From Fusobacterium sp. (lineage in GTDB: Bacteria > Fusobacteriota > Fusobacteriia > Fusobacteriales > Fusobacteriaceae), in contig NZ_JAWDXO010000024.1 of assembly GCF_032477075.1 (NCBI RefSeq), forward strand, positions 1-45,665: a DNA stretch of 45,665 nt, read 5' to 3'. Positions within the stretch are counted from its first letter, which is position 1, and each line of letters begins with the position of its first letter. This document shows positions 16,041-25,026 of the stretch, piece by piece. Below the pieces are notes generated by a model. It ran no database searches. It was not told where the DNA came from and saw only the letters and a program-made list of their open reading frames with translations. The translations under genes and the position numbers were made by a program.

Positions 16041-18152
16041 TTATAGTCTGAATAATAAATCATAATAAGTAGGTATAGGCCAGACAGATTTTTCTATCAA
16101 TAGCTCAAGTGCATCAACAATAGTTCTCATACGAGTAAGTACAGGGATAAGTTCATTGTTATAATAACATGCTCTCTCATATTCATCAGGGATAGCAACA
16201 GCAGTTTTTAATCCCTCATTTAATTCAGTGATAGTATCTTTAAGTTGGTTTTTATATCCTATTACTTTAATTAAGTGTTCTTTGTCATATTGAATGAATT
16301 GTTCTTCACCAAGAGCTTCTCTTACACTGTTTATCATTTGAGAAATATTAGTTATATATCTTGAAATACATGGATATATTTCATTTCTTGCCATTCTTAT
16401 AGCAGTAGAGATTTCTATATTTGTCTGTTTATTATATCTTTCACTATAAACTTTGAATCTTGAATAAAGTTCATTTCTAGATAAAACTTCATTTCTTTCG
16501 AAAAGAGCAATAGTTTCTTCTCTTATAAATACAGGGATCCCTTCTATAGTATTTTTTAAATTTGAAAGTCCAAGCTCCTCTGCTCTTTCAATCCAAGAAC
16601 TTTCATATCCATTTCCATTGAATATAATTTTTTTATGCTTAGGATATCTGTCTTTAATAAGTTTTATTATATATTTATTTATATGTTTTGTAGGGTCAGT
16701 CTTTTCAAGATAGTCAGCATATTCTTTCAAGATATCTGCAACAATAGTATTTATCATAAATACTGGTGTAGAAGCAGAAGCACTCGATCCAGGCATTCTA
16801 AATTCAAATTTATTTCCTGTAAATGCAAATGGAGAAGTCCTGTTTCTGTCTGAAAGATCTTTTGCAATTTTAGGGATGTGAACTCCTATATCAAGAGTAC
16901 CTCCATCAGCAGATTCATTAAATTCAGTATTACCTATATTTTCTAAAAGCTCTTGTAATTGTTCTCCAAGAAATATTGAAATTACAGCAGGTGGAGCTTC
17001 ATGACCTCCAAGTCTGTGGTCATTTCCAGGAGTGGCAGTACATGCCCTAAGAATATCAGCATATCTGTCTATACCTTCAACTACAGCCATTGTATAAAGA
17101 AGGAATTGTAAATTATCTTTTGATAAATTATCAGGATTGAAAAGATTTATTCCTGTATCAGTTGCAAGTGACCAGTTACAATGTTTTCCAGAGCCATTCA
17201 CCCCTTGAAAAGGTTTTTCATGAAGAAGAGCAGCTAGATGATGTCTGTTTGCTACTTTTTTAATAATATCCATAGTGAGATGATTTTGGTCTACAGCTAC
17301 ATTAGCAGAAGTAAACATAAGAGCAAGTTCAAATTGATTAGGAGCAACTTCGTTATGTTTAGTTTTTGCCATAACTCCAACTTTCCAAAGTTCAGCATCA
17401 AGTTCAGCCATGAAACATCCTACTCTTTCTTTAATAGTTCCATAGTAGTGATCATTCATTTCTTGACCTTTTGGAGGAAGATTACCAAAAAGAGTTCTTC
17501 CAGCAAGAGCAAGGTCCAGACGTTTATCCCAGAATTCTTTTTCAACTAGAAAGTATTCTTGCTCAGCACCTAATGTCACATCAATATGTTCAGTTTTATC
17601 ATCTCCCAGGAGTCTCTGAATTCTTAAAGCCTGAGCTTCAATAGATTTGATGGATTTTAAAAGAGGTACTTTTTTATCAAGAGCCTCACCATTGTATCCA
17701 ACAAAAGCAGTAGGAATATATAATGATTTAGATAAACCTTCCCCTTTTAAGAACATAGGAGAACTTGTATCCCAAGCAGTATATCCACGTGCTTCAAAAG
17801 TAGATCTAAGTCCACCATTTGGGAATGAAGAAGTATCAGCTTCTCCCTTTATAAGGTCTTTTCCAGAAAATTGTGACATGATAGATCCATCAGAAGTGAT
17901 AGAGATGAATGATTCGTGCTTTTCAGCAGTCAGTTCAGTAAGTGGTTGGAACCAGTGAGTGAAGTGAGTGGCACCTTTTTCAGTAGCCCAGCTTTTTACA
18001 GCACTGGCGATGATATCTGCTACTTCTAAAGACATTTCTGCCTCACCAAGTTGAACAGATTTAAACTTCTTGAATATAGAACTAGGAACTCTGCTCTTTA
18101 ATTCAAGCTCGGAAAAATAATGGATACCAAATACTTCTAGCATAGTGTTCAT
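16041..18152 (-). CDS. glnN: Glutamine synthetase type III
   Basis: This 703-residue enzyme makes glutamine from glutamate, ammonia and ATP. The length is that of the GlnN/GSIII class (around 700), not GSI. GSIII features include VQLGEAEMSLEVADIIASAV near the N-terminus, NGSGKHCNWSLATDTGINLF and TPGNDHRLGGHEAPPAVIS in the active-site half, and the C-terminal helical region. GGGGAGG lies 10 bases before the start ATG; a second ATG at codon 4 is too far from it. It is transcribed alone, away from ptsI, from its own promoter, and ends at a strong hairpin. No GlnR- or NtcA-type site was recognised. Confidence 0.96.
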   Translation of the reverse strand: MNTMLEVFGIHYFSELELKSRVPSSIFKKFKSVQLGEAEMSLEVADIIASAVKSWATEKGATHFTHWFQPLTELTAEKHESFISITSDGSIMSQFSGKDLIKGEADTSSFPNGGLRSTFEARGYTAWDTSSPMFLKGEGLSKSLYIPTAFVGYNGEALDKKVPLLKSIKSIEAQALRIQRLLGDDKTEHIDVTLGAEQEYFLVEKEFWDKRLDLALAGRTLFGNLPPKGQEMNDHYYGTIKERVGCFMAELDAELWKVGVMAKTKHNEVAPNQFELALMFTSANVAVDQNHLTMDIIKKVANRHHLAALLHEKPFQGVNGSGKHCNWSLATDTGINLFNPDNLSKDNLQFLLYTMAVVEGIDRYADILRACTATPGNDHRLGGHEAPPAVISIFLGEQLQELLENIGNTEFNESADGGTLDIGVHIPKIAKDLSDRNRTSPFAFTGNKFEFRMPGSSASASTPVFMINTIVADILKEYADYLEKTDPTKHINKYIIKLIKDRYPKHKKIIFNGNGYESSWIERAEELGLSNLKNTIEGIPVFIREETIALFERNEVLSRNELYSRFKVYSERYNKQTNIEISTAIRMARNEIYPCISRYITNISQMINSVREALGEEQFIQYDKEHLIKVIGYKNQLKDTITELNEGLKTAVAIPDEYERACYYNNELIPVLTRMRTIVDALELLIEKSVWPIPTYYDLLFRL

Positions 18153-18216
18153 TTTTATAACGCCTCCCCTTTAAAAAAGATAAAAATATTTTCTATAAAC
18201 ATGTTTTTGTTACATA

Positions 18217-18244
18217 ATTATATATGTTGTATATATAGAATCAA
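18217..18244 (-). promoter_or_regulatory. Promoter of glnN
   Basis: Read on the minus strand, TTGATT (18244-18239) and TATAAT (18222-18217) are 16 bp apart, about 65 bp before the start codon. Confidence 0.7.
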
Positions 18245-18357
18245 ATTTATATGGAGTATAAAATTTATTGTATTAATTTTTATTTTATGATTGTAGCACA
18301 AGTGAATATGATAATCAATAAAATTTTTAAAAATTTTTTTTTAAAAAAGTAAATAAA

Positions 18358-18386
18358 TTGAAAAATGAATTAAAATGAGATATAAT
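18358..18386 (+). promoter_or_regulatory. Promoter of the ptsI-ptsH-ispH-S1 operon
   Basis: TTGAAA (18358-18363) and a perfect TATAAT (18381-18386) are 17 bp apart, with ptsI beginning 41 bp later. No catabolite-repression (cre) box was recognised. The remaining bases between this promoter and that of glnN are AT-rich and hold nothing else I can name. Confidence 0.85.
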
Positions 18387-18427
18387 TTAATATAGTCCAC
18401 TAAAGATATAATAAGGGGTGGTATAAA

Positions 18428-20152
18428 GTGGAAATTTTAAAGGGAACTTTTGCTTTTGAAGGAATTGTAATAGGAAGAGTATTTTTAGATAAGAAAGAAT
18501 TGTCTAATAATGGAATAACTGCACTTTTAGATGAAAGAGAAATAAATACAGAAATTGAGAAATTCAGAGATGGCTTAGAAATGGCAAAGGAATCTTTAGA
18601 ACGTTTAAAAACAAGTCTTGCCGGAAAAATAGGAGAAAAAGATCTAGAAATAATAACAGCACATCTTATGATTCTTGATGATCCTGTATATACTTCTGAC
18701 ATTGAGAATGATATACAGAAAAATAGAACAAAGGCAGAAGATTCTATTAAAATGGTTACAGATAAATATATTTCTTTATTCAATAAATTAGAAAATCCTA
18801 TATATAGACAAAAAGTATTGGATATAAAAGATGTAGAAAAGAGAATAATCAGAAATTTAAACTCAAGAAAAAATGAATGGGTTGATTTAAATGGAAAAAT
18901 ACTTATAACAGAAGAGATATTTCCAACTGAATTATTAAACATGTATCATGAAAATATAAAATTAAAAGGGATAATCATGGAATATGGAGGAGAAACTTCT
19001 CATCTTGCGATTTTAGCAAAAGCTTTGGAGATACCTACTTTGATGGGAATAAAAAATATTTTCAGTTATGATTGGAAAAAAGATGTAATTTTAGATACTA
19101 CTGAACAGAATTCTTATGTTATAATAGAACCAGATGAAAAAATTTTAGAAGAATATAAGAGTAAAATAGAAAAATTTAATCATAAAAAAGAAGAAATGGA
19201 AAAAGCTGCTTTTCTTCCAGCTGTAACTTTAGATGGCATAGAAGTTTCATTGAATCTTAATATTAGTGGTAAAACCACAAAAGAAGAAATAGAAGCTGTT
19301 ACACCAGATGGAATAGGCTTGTTGAGAACAGAGCTTCTTTATATGAAAAATACTGCCTTTCCTGACGAAGAAGAACAACTTACTTCATATAATGATATAA
19401 TTAAAAATTTTGATGAAAAAAGTTCTATTATTATAAGAACATTGGATATAGGAGCAGATAAACAACTTCCATATTTTCAAATGAAAACTGAGATGAATTC
19501 ATTTTTAGGTTTGAGAGGGATAAGATTTTCCCTAAGTGAAAAAAATATATTTAAAATACAGTTGAGAGCAATACTTAGAGCAGCATATAATAAGAATGTA
19601 AAACTTATGTATCCAATGATAACTAATGTAAATGAAATAAGGGAAGCAAATATGCTTTTGGAAGAGGTAAAAATAGAATTAAGAGGGGAAGGTAAAAATT
19701 TTAAAGAAGATATAGAAGTAGGAATAATGATAGAAGTACCTTCTGCAGTAATGATGGCAGATATTTTTGCTCAAGAAGTAGATTTTTTCAGTATAGGAAC
19801 AAATGATTTAACACAATATATATTAGCTGCTGATCGTTTATCTGAAACTGTTTCAGAGATGTATGATAGTTATAATCCAGCTGTATTACGAGCTATATCT
19901 CAAATAAAAGAAGCTGCTGATAAATATGGGAAACCAGTATCAATTTGTGGAGAAATGGCAGGACAACAGAAGGCTATAGTAGCATTTTTAAGTATGGGGA
20001 TTACAAATTTAAGTATGGTAGGTGGTTCAATACTTCCAGCTAGGGCTCTAATAAGAAATCTTGATTATAGGTTACTGAAACCTTTAAGAACTAAAATTTT
20101 ACAATGTCATGATTCAAATGAAGTAAAAGAGATTTTAAAAAAATATATATAG
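18428..20152 (+). CDS. ptsI: PTS enzyme I (phosphoenolpyruvate-protein phosphotransferase)
   Basis: This 574-residue enzyme takes phosphate from phosphoenolpyruvate and passes it to HPr. The phosphorylated histidine is H192 in GGETSHLAILAK; the usual Arg of GGRTSH is Glu here. The C-terminal PEP-binding half is complete (IGLLRTELLYM; VEVGIMIEVPSAV-like EVGIMIEVPSAVMMAD; SIGTNDLTQY; SICGEMAGQ with the active-site Cys). It starts at GTG 18428 with aaggggtgg just upstream. The HPr gene follows after 26 bp, the reverse of the common ptsHI order. Confidence 0.95.
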   Translation: MEILKGTFAFEGIVIGRVFLDKKELSNNGITALLDEREINTEIEKFRDGLEMAKESLERLKTSLAGKIGEKDLEIITAHLMILDDPVYTSDIENDIQKNRTKAEDSIKMVTDKYISLFNKLENPIYRQKVLDIKDVEKRIIRNLNSRKNEWVDLNGKILITEEIFPTELLNMYHENIKLKGIIMEYGGETSHLAILAKALEIPTLMGIKNIFSYDWKKDVILDTTEQNSYVIIEPDEKILEEYKSKIEKFNHKKEEMEKAAFLPAVTLDGIEVSLNLNISGKTTKEEIEAVTPDGIGLLRTELLYMKNTAFPDEEEQLTSYNDIIKNFDEKSSIIIRTLDIGADKQLPYFQMKTEMNSFLGLRGIRFSLSEKNIFKIQLRAILRAAYNKNVKLMYPMITNVNEIREANMLLEEVKIELRGEGKNFKEDIEVGIMIEVPSAVMMADIFAQEVDFFSIGTNDLTQYILAADRLSETVSEMYDSYNPAVLRAISQIKEAADKYGKPVSICGEMAGQQKAIVAFLSMGITNLSMVGGSILPARALIRNLDYRLLKPLRTKILQCHDSNEVKEILKKYI

Positions 20153-20178
20153 AACAAGATAAGGAAAGTGATATTTTT

Positions 20179-20448
20179 ATGAAAAGCAGAAAAGTTCAAA
20201 TAAAAAATAAAGCAGGACTCCATGCAAGACCATCATCACTGTTTGTACAATTAGTAACAGGGTATGATTCTGATATAACAGTTAAATGTGATGAAGAAGA
20301 AATAAATGGAAAAAGTATAATGGGACTTATGCTTTTAGCTGCTGAACAAGGAAGGACATTGGAATTAATTGCTGATGGTCCAGATGAAGATGAAATGCTG
20401 GATGCATTGGTAAATCTAATAGAAGTTAAAAAATTTAATGAGGAATAA
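20179..20448 (+). CDS. ptsH: PTS phosphocarrier protein HPr
   Basis: This 89-residue protein relays phosphate from enzyme I to sugar-specific EIIA proteins. The active His is H15 in GLHARPSS, and the regulatory serine is S46 in GKSIMGLMLLA, so HPr kinase control is possible. No hprK lies in the window. The ribosome binding site is aaggaaagtg before ATG 20179. Its stop is one base from the next start codon, so ispH is tightly coupled. Confidence 0.95.
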   Translation: MKSRKVQIKNKAGLHARPSSLFVQLVTGYDSDITVKCDEEEINGKSIMGLMLLAAEQGRTLELIADGPDEDEMLDALVNLIEVKKFNEE

Positions 20449-20449
20449 A

Positions 20450-21325
20450 ATGGAAATAATAAGAGCTAAACATATGGGATTCTGCTTTGGAGTATCAGGA
20501 GCTATTGAAACATGTTATAATGTATTAAAAGAACCTGAGAACCTAGGGAAAAAAATATATATACTTGGAATGCTTGTTCACAATGAATATGTAGTAAAAA
20601 AACTTGAAAAAGAGGGTTTTGAAACAATAGAGGAAAAAGATATTTTAGAGAAAAAGGACATACTAAAAAGTGGTGATATAGTTATAATCAGAGCTCATGG
20701 AACATCTGAAAAAGTGTATAATATATTAAAAGAAAAAAATATAAAAATATATGATGCAACTTGTATTTTTGTAACTCAGATAAGAGAAACTCTCATAGAA
20801 ATGGAAACTAAAGGATATGAGATTTTATTTGTAGGGGATAAAGAACATCCAGAAGTAAAAGGAATAATTTCTTTTGGAAAAAATATTAAGGTTTTTAAAA
20901 ATCTTGAAGAAATTATAAATACAGAAATAGAGAGAGATAAAAAATATTGCCTTTTGACACAAACAACTTTAAATAAAAAAATTTTAGAAAAAATAAAAAG
21001 TTTCTTGGAAAATAACTATTCAAATGTTAAGATATCAGATAAGGTGTGTGGAGCAACACAAGTAAGACAACAAGCAGTAGAAGAATTAGCGAAGGATGTG
21101 GATATATTATTAGTCATTGGTGGTAAAAACAGCTCTAATACTAAAAAACTTTATGATATATCAAAATCAATAAATGAATCCACTTATTTAGTACAAGATG
21201 AAAGCGAAATAGAAAAAGAGTGGTTCAGAAGCTGTGAAAAGATAGGTATCACAGCTGGAGCATCAACACCAGAAGAAATAGTAATTAATATAGAAAATAA
21301 AATAAGGGGGATCTTTAATGTCTAA
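20450..21325 (+). CDS. ispH: 4-hydroxy-3-methylbut-2-enyl diphosphate reductase
   Basis: This 291-residue [4Fe-4S] enzyme makes IPP and DMAPP in the last step of the MEP isoprenoid pathway. Cluster cysteines are C12 (MGFCFGV), the Cys of DATCIFV and that of KVCGATQVRQQA. The C-terminal motif GITAGASTPEE is intact. I chose ATG 20450, with gagga just upstream, over an ATG 12 bases earlier that lies inside ptsH. It overlaps the next gene by 8 bases. In several Firmicutes and fusobacteria IspH is fused to S1 repeats; here the two are separate. Confidence 0.95.
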   Translation: MEIIRAKHMGFCFGVSGAIETCYNVLKEPENLGKKIYILGMLVHNEYVVKKLEKEGFETIEEKDILEKKDILKSGDIVIIRAHGTSEKVYNILKEKNIKIYDATCIFVTQIRETLIEMETKGYEILFVGDKEHPEVKGIISFGKNIKVFKNLEEIINTEIERDKKYCLLTQTTLNKKILEKIKSFLENNYSNVKISDKVCGATQVRQQAVEELAKDVDILLVIGGKNSSNTKKLYDISKSINESTYLVQDESEIEKEWFRSCEKIGITAGASTPEEIVINIENKIRGIFNV

Positions 21326-22940
21326 TAACGAATATTACGAAGAATTTGAAGCTCTGTTGAATGAGTATTTACCAACAGAGGAAAAATCAAAAGTAAGGGT
21401 AACGGGAGTATTGTCTCAAGTAGATAGAAATTTTGCTTACTTAGATGTACCTGGACAACCAACAAGTGTAAGAGTGAGAAGTGAAGAACTAGCAAACTAT
21501 AATATAGGAGATGAAGTAGAAGTACTTCTTATTGGAGAAACTGATGAGGGAGAATTCATAATCGGTTCTAGAAAAAGAATAGATATGGAAGATAACTGGA
21601 AAAAATTAGAAGAGGCTTTTGAAAATAAAGAAACTGTAACTGGAAAAATAGTAAAAAGAGTAAAGGGTGGATATATGGTCGAAGCTATGTTCCACCAAGG
21701 ATTCCTTCCTAATTCTTTATCTGAAATTTCTATGAAAGATGGAGATAAAGTAGTTGGAGAAGATATTACAGTGATGATAAAAGATATCAAACCAGATAAA
21801 GATAAAAAAGGTAAAAAAATAACTTTCTCTAAAAAAGATATTACTCTTCAAAAAGAAGAAAAAGAATTTGCTGAATTAAAAGTAGGAGATGTAGTAGAAG
21901 CTGAGGTAGCAGATGTATTAGATTTTGGACTTTCTTTAAGATTAAAACATCTAAGAGGATTTGTTCATATTTCTGAAGTATCTTGGAAAAAACTGGATAA
22001 ACTTAGTGAGAAATATAAAAAAGGAGATAAAGTAGAAGCTAAAATAATCTCTTTAGAACCTGAAAAGAAAAATGTTAAATTATCTATAAAAGTCCTTACA
22101 AGAAATCCTTGGGAAGTAGCAGCAGAGCAATATGCAGTGGATAATGTAGTAGAAGGCAAAGTGACAAAAATACTTCCATATGGAGTATTTGTAGAAATAG
22201 CTGATGGAGTAGAAGGACTTGTACATATGTCAGATTTTACATGGAATAAAAAGAGAGTAAGTTTAAATGAATTTGTTCAATTAGGTGATATTGTAAAAGT
22301 TAAAATAATTGAATTCCAACCATCTGAAAGAAAATTAAAACTTGGAATAAAGCAATTAAGTGCAAATCCTTGGGACAGTGCAGCTGAAAGATATGCAATT
22401 GGAACTGAGTTAAAAGGAAAAGTTCTTGAAGTAAAACCTTTCGGAATTTTTGCTGAAGTAGAACCAGGAGTAGATGTATTTATTCATCAGTCTGATTTTA
22501 ATTGGCAAGGAGAAGAAAATAAAAAATTTAATATTGGAGATATAGTAGAATTCAAGGTTATTGAACTTAATACTGAAGATAATAAAATTAAAGGAAGCAT
22601 TAAAGCTTTAAGAAAAAGTCCTTGGGAAGTAGCTCTTGAAACTTATAAAATAGGAGAAACTGTAGAAAAAGAAATAAAAAATATTATGGACTTTGGATTA
22701 TTTATTAATCTAAGCAAAGGAATAGATGGATTTATTCCTGCTCAAATGGCTTCTAAAGATTTTGTAAAAAATCTTAAAGATAAATTTACAGTAGGGCAAA
22801 CAGTGAAAGCTCAAATAGTTGAGATAGATAAAGAAAAACAAAGAATTAAATTATCTATTAAAAAGATAGAAATTGAAGAAGAAAGAAGAGAGAATCAAGA
22901 ACTTCTTTCTAAATATGGAACTTCAGGAGAAGAAAACTAA
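21318..22940 (+). CDS. rpsA: S1-repeat RNA-binding protein (ribosomal protein S1 homologue)
   Basis: This 540-residue protein is built of six S1 OB-fold repeats, each ending in runs like KLSIK or LGIKQLSANPW (for example VVEGKVTKILPYGVFVEIAD and GLVHMSDFTWNKK). The first two repeats are the most diverged, as in S1. It would bind single-stranded mRNA on the ribosome and help initiation. ATG 21318 has its own site, aagggggatc. The 8-base overlap with ispH in a different frame means that it is made as a separate protein, unless frameshifting occurs. It ends the four-gene operon. Confidence 0.9.
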   Translation: MSNNEYYEEFEALLNEYLPTEEKSKVRVTGVLSQVDRNFAYLDVPGQPTSVRVRSEELANYNIGDEVEVLLIGETDEGEFIIGSRKRIDMEDNWKKLEEAFENKETVTGKIVKRVKGGYMVEAMFHQGFLPNSLSEISMKDGDKVVGEDITVMIKDIKPDKDKKGKKITFSKKDITLQKEEKEFAELKVGDVVEAEVADVLDFGLSLRLKHLRGFVHISEVSWKKLDKLSEKYKKGDKVEAKIISLEPEKKNVKLSIKVLTRNPWEVAAEQYAVDNVVEGKVTKILPYGVFVEIADGVEGLVHMSDFTWNKKRVSLNEFVQLGDIVKVKIIEFQPSERKLKLGIKQLSANPWDSAAERYAIGTELKGKVLEVKPFGIFAEVEPGVDVFIHQSDFNWQGEENKKFNIGDIVEFKVIELNTEDNKIKGSIKALRKSPWEVALETYKIGETVEKEIKNIMDFGLFINLSKGIDGFIPAQMASKDFVKNLKDKFTVGQTVKAQIVEIDKEKQRIKLSIKKIEIEEERRENQELLSKYGTSGEEN

Positions 22941-22945
22941 AATAT

Positions 22946-22977
22946 AAAAAACAGTTTGAGGAATCAAACTGTTTTTT
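22946..22977 (+). terminator. Terminator after the S1 gene
   Basis: aaaaaacagtttga (22946-22959) pairs perfectly over 14 bp with tcaaactgtttttt (22964-22977), with a ggaa loop. Confidence 0.92.
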
Positions 22978-23100
22978 ATATTAATAATTACAATCTATGT
23001 TAAAAAATAAAATGAAATTTTAATTTTTATAAAAAAGATTTAAGTATGTTGAGTTTTTTTATTAATTGAAATTTTAAGTAAAAATAATAAAATGCTTGTA

Positions 23101-23129
23101 TTGACAATTTTTTATATTCATCATAAAAT
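23101..23129 (+). promoter_or_regulatory. Strong orphan promoter
   Basis: TTGACA (23101-23106) and TAAAAT (23124-23129) are 17 bp apart. No gene begins within 240 bp downstream; instead a terminator-like hairpin lies at 23176-23229. The stretch 22978-23100 shows nothing else. Confidence 0.7.
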
Positions 23130-23135
23130 ATTATT

Positions 23136-23236
23136 AGAGTATTATAAAAAAACGAAAAAAAATAAAAATATGCTTAGGAGATGACACAAAAGTAAGAATT
23201 TTGTTTTTAAATTTTTTGAGGCATCTTCTTTTTATT
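23136..23236 (+). ncRNA. Candidate small RNA (about 100 nt)
   Basis: A transcript from the orphan promoter would start near 23136 and end in the T-rich run after the 23176-23229 hairpin. It would be an A-rich, unstructured 40 bases followed by one long stem-loop. No open reading frame of useful length lies in it. I do not recognise a known RNA family. The alternative is a plain promoter followed by an unrelated terminator. Confidence 0.35.
23176..23236 (+). terminator. Imperfect hairpin with T-tract
   Basis: aggagatgacacaaaa (23176-23191) pairs with ttttgaggcatcttct (23214-23229), 14 of 16 positions including one G-U, followed by tttttattttt. It blocks read-through into the DUF445 operon promoter region. 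Confidence 0.65.
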
Positions 23237-23292
23237 TTTAAATATAAAACATAAAAAAATAATGATGATTGTAATGTTTGTGGTTATAATAA

Positions 23293-23321
23293 TTGAAAAA
23301 ATATAATATTTATGATAAAAT
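23293..23321 (+). promoter_or_regulatory. Promoter of the DUF445-ruvB operon
   Basis: TTGAAA (23293-23298) and TAAAAT (23316-23321) are 17 bp apart, with TG at 23313-23314 (extended -10). The first gene starts 51 bp later. Confidence 0.82.
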
Positions 23322-23372
23322 AGTTTACTAGAGAAGTAATGAAATTTTAATGAAATTTGAAGGTGAAATGTA

Positions 23373-23993
23373 ATGACAGAATTAAATACTATGTTAATAA
23401 AATTAGCTCTTATAGTAGGTATAGGGGCAATGATTGGATGGATAACTAACTATGTAGCTATCAAGATGCTTTTCAGACCATATAAAGAAATAAATTTTGG
23501 TTTATTTAAGATACAAGGACTTATTCCCAAAAGAAAACATGAAATTGCTATAAGTATAGCAGACACAGTGCAAAAAGAACTTATTTCTTTAAAAGATGTG
23601 ACAAGCTCTTTAGATGGAAAAGAACTAGAAACAAGAATGGGAGATATGATTGATAAAATTCTTGATGAAAAATTAGAAGGGGAATTAACTAAAAAATTTC
23701 CTATGCTCGCAATATTCATGAGCGAAGATATACTTAAAAAAATTAAAAATATGATAAAAACTTCCATTCTGGAAAATAAAGATACTATTATAGAAATGTT
23801 TTCTAATTATTTAGAAGAAAAAGTAAACTTTAGAGAAATAATTATAACAAATGTAGATGGATTTTCTCTTGAGAAGCTAGAAGATATAACATATTCACTT
23901 GCTAAGAAAGAATTAAAACATATAGAAGTGGTAGGAGCCATATTAGGAGGAATAATAGGGTTTTTTCAGTTTGGAGTAAGTTTGTTTATATAA
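23373..23993 (+). CDS. DUF445-family membrane protein
   Basis: This 206-residue protein belongs to the DUF445/YheB family. A hydrophobic N-terminal segment is followed by the conserved GWITNYVAIKMLFRPYKE (about 22-39) and LIPKRKHEIA. A long helical middle region and a C-terminal membrane helix (VGAILGGIIGFFQFG) complete it. It is on the short side for the family. The function is unknown; relatives are linked to the envelope or sporulation. aggtgaaatg lies before ATG 23373. It leads the long gene run that continues to 41518. Confidence 0.85.
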   Translation: MTELNTMLIKLALIVGIGAMIGWITNYVAIKMLFRPYKEINFGLFKIQGLIPKRKHEIAISIADTVQKELISLKDVTSSLDGKELETRMGDMIDKILDEKLEGELTKKFPMLAIFMSEDILKKIKNMIKTSILENKDTIIEMFSNYLEEKVNFREIIITNVDGFSLEKLEDITYSLAKKELKHIEVVGAILGGIIGFFQFGVSLFI

Positions 23994-24003
23994 GGAGAGG
24001 AAA

Positions 24004-25026
24004 GTGGATAGAGTAGTTACAACTTCAGAAGTGGAGAATGATATAGAAATTCAAAAAACTCTCAGACCGAGATGTTTCAAAGATTACATAGGGCAGGTTT
24101 CTTTGAAGGAAAAAATGTCAATATCTATAGAAGCTGCAAAAAAAAGAGGAGGTTCTATTGATCATATTCTTTTATATGGGCCTCCAGGTTTAGGTAAGAC
24201 TACTCTTGCAGGAGTTATAGCTACTGAAATGGGAGCTAATTTAAAAATAACTTCAGGACCTGTATTAGAAAGGGCTGGAGACCTCGCAGCTATACTAACT
24301 TCATTGGAAGAAAATGATATACTTTTTATAGATGAAATTCATAGACTGAATAATACTGTTGAAGAGATATTATATCCTGCTATGGAGGATAAAGAATTGG
24401 ATATAATTATAGGAAAAGGACCTTCTGCACGGTCTATAAGAATAGAACTTCCAAGTTTTACTTTGATAGGAGCAACAACAAGAGCAGGACTTCTAAGTTC
24501 TCCATTGAGAGATAGATTTGGAGTAACTCATAGAATGGAATATTACAGTGAGGAAGAGATAACAGATATTATTCTTAGAGGGGGTAATATTCTGGGAGTA
24601 AAAATAGAAATGGATGGAGCAAAAGAACTTGCGAGCAGAAGCAGAGGAACTCCTAGAATAGCTAATCGTCTTTTAAAAAGAGTAAGAGATTTCTGTGAAA
24701 TAAGAGGTAATGGAACAATAGACAGAGAAATTTCTTTAAAAGCATTGGAGATATTAGGAATAGATTCAGCAGGATTAGATGATTTAGATAGAGATATAGT
24801 AAATGCTATCATAGATAACTATGGTGGAGGTCCTGTTGGGATAGATACTCTTTCACTTATGTTAGGAGAAGATAAAAGAACTTTGGAAGAAGTTTATGAA
24901 CCTTATCTGGTAAAAATTGGTTATTTAAAAAGAACTAACAGAGGGAGAATGGTAACTGAAAGAGCATATGAACATTTTAAAGGTGTTAAGGAGCTGGGAG
25001 AAAATGAAGATAAGCACAAAAGTTAG
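24004..25026 (+). CDS. ruvB: Holliday junction branch migration ATPase RuvB
   Basis: This 340-residue AAA+ motor drives branch migration with RuvA during recombination. Motifs are LRPRCFKDYIGQ, Walker A GPPGLGKTT, Walker B LFIDEIHRL, sensor GATTRAGLLSSPLRDRFG, and the C-terminal winged helix (YLKRTNRGR). It starts at GTG 24004 with aaggagagg upstream. It overlaps the next gene by 23 bases. ruvA and ruvC are not in the window. Confidence 0.97.
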   Translation: MDRVVTTSEVENDIEIQKTLRPRCFKDYIGQVSLKEKMSISIEAAKKRGGSIDHILLYGPPGLGKTTLAGVIATEMGANLKITSGPVLERAGDLAAILTSLEENDILFIDEIHRLNNTVEEILYPAMEDKELDIIIGKGPSARSIRIELPSFTLIGATTRAGLLSSPLRDRFGVTHRMEYYSEEEITDIILRGGNILGVKIEMDGAKELASRSRGTPRIANRLLKRVRDFCEIRGNGTIDREISLKALEILGIDSAGLDDLDRDIVNAIIDNYGGGPVGIDTLSLMLGEDKRTLEEVYEPYLVKIGYLKRTNRGRMVTERAYEHFKGVKELGENEDKHKS

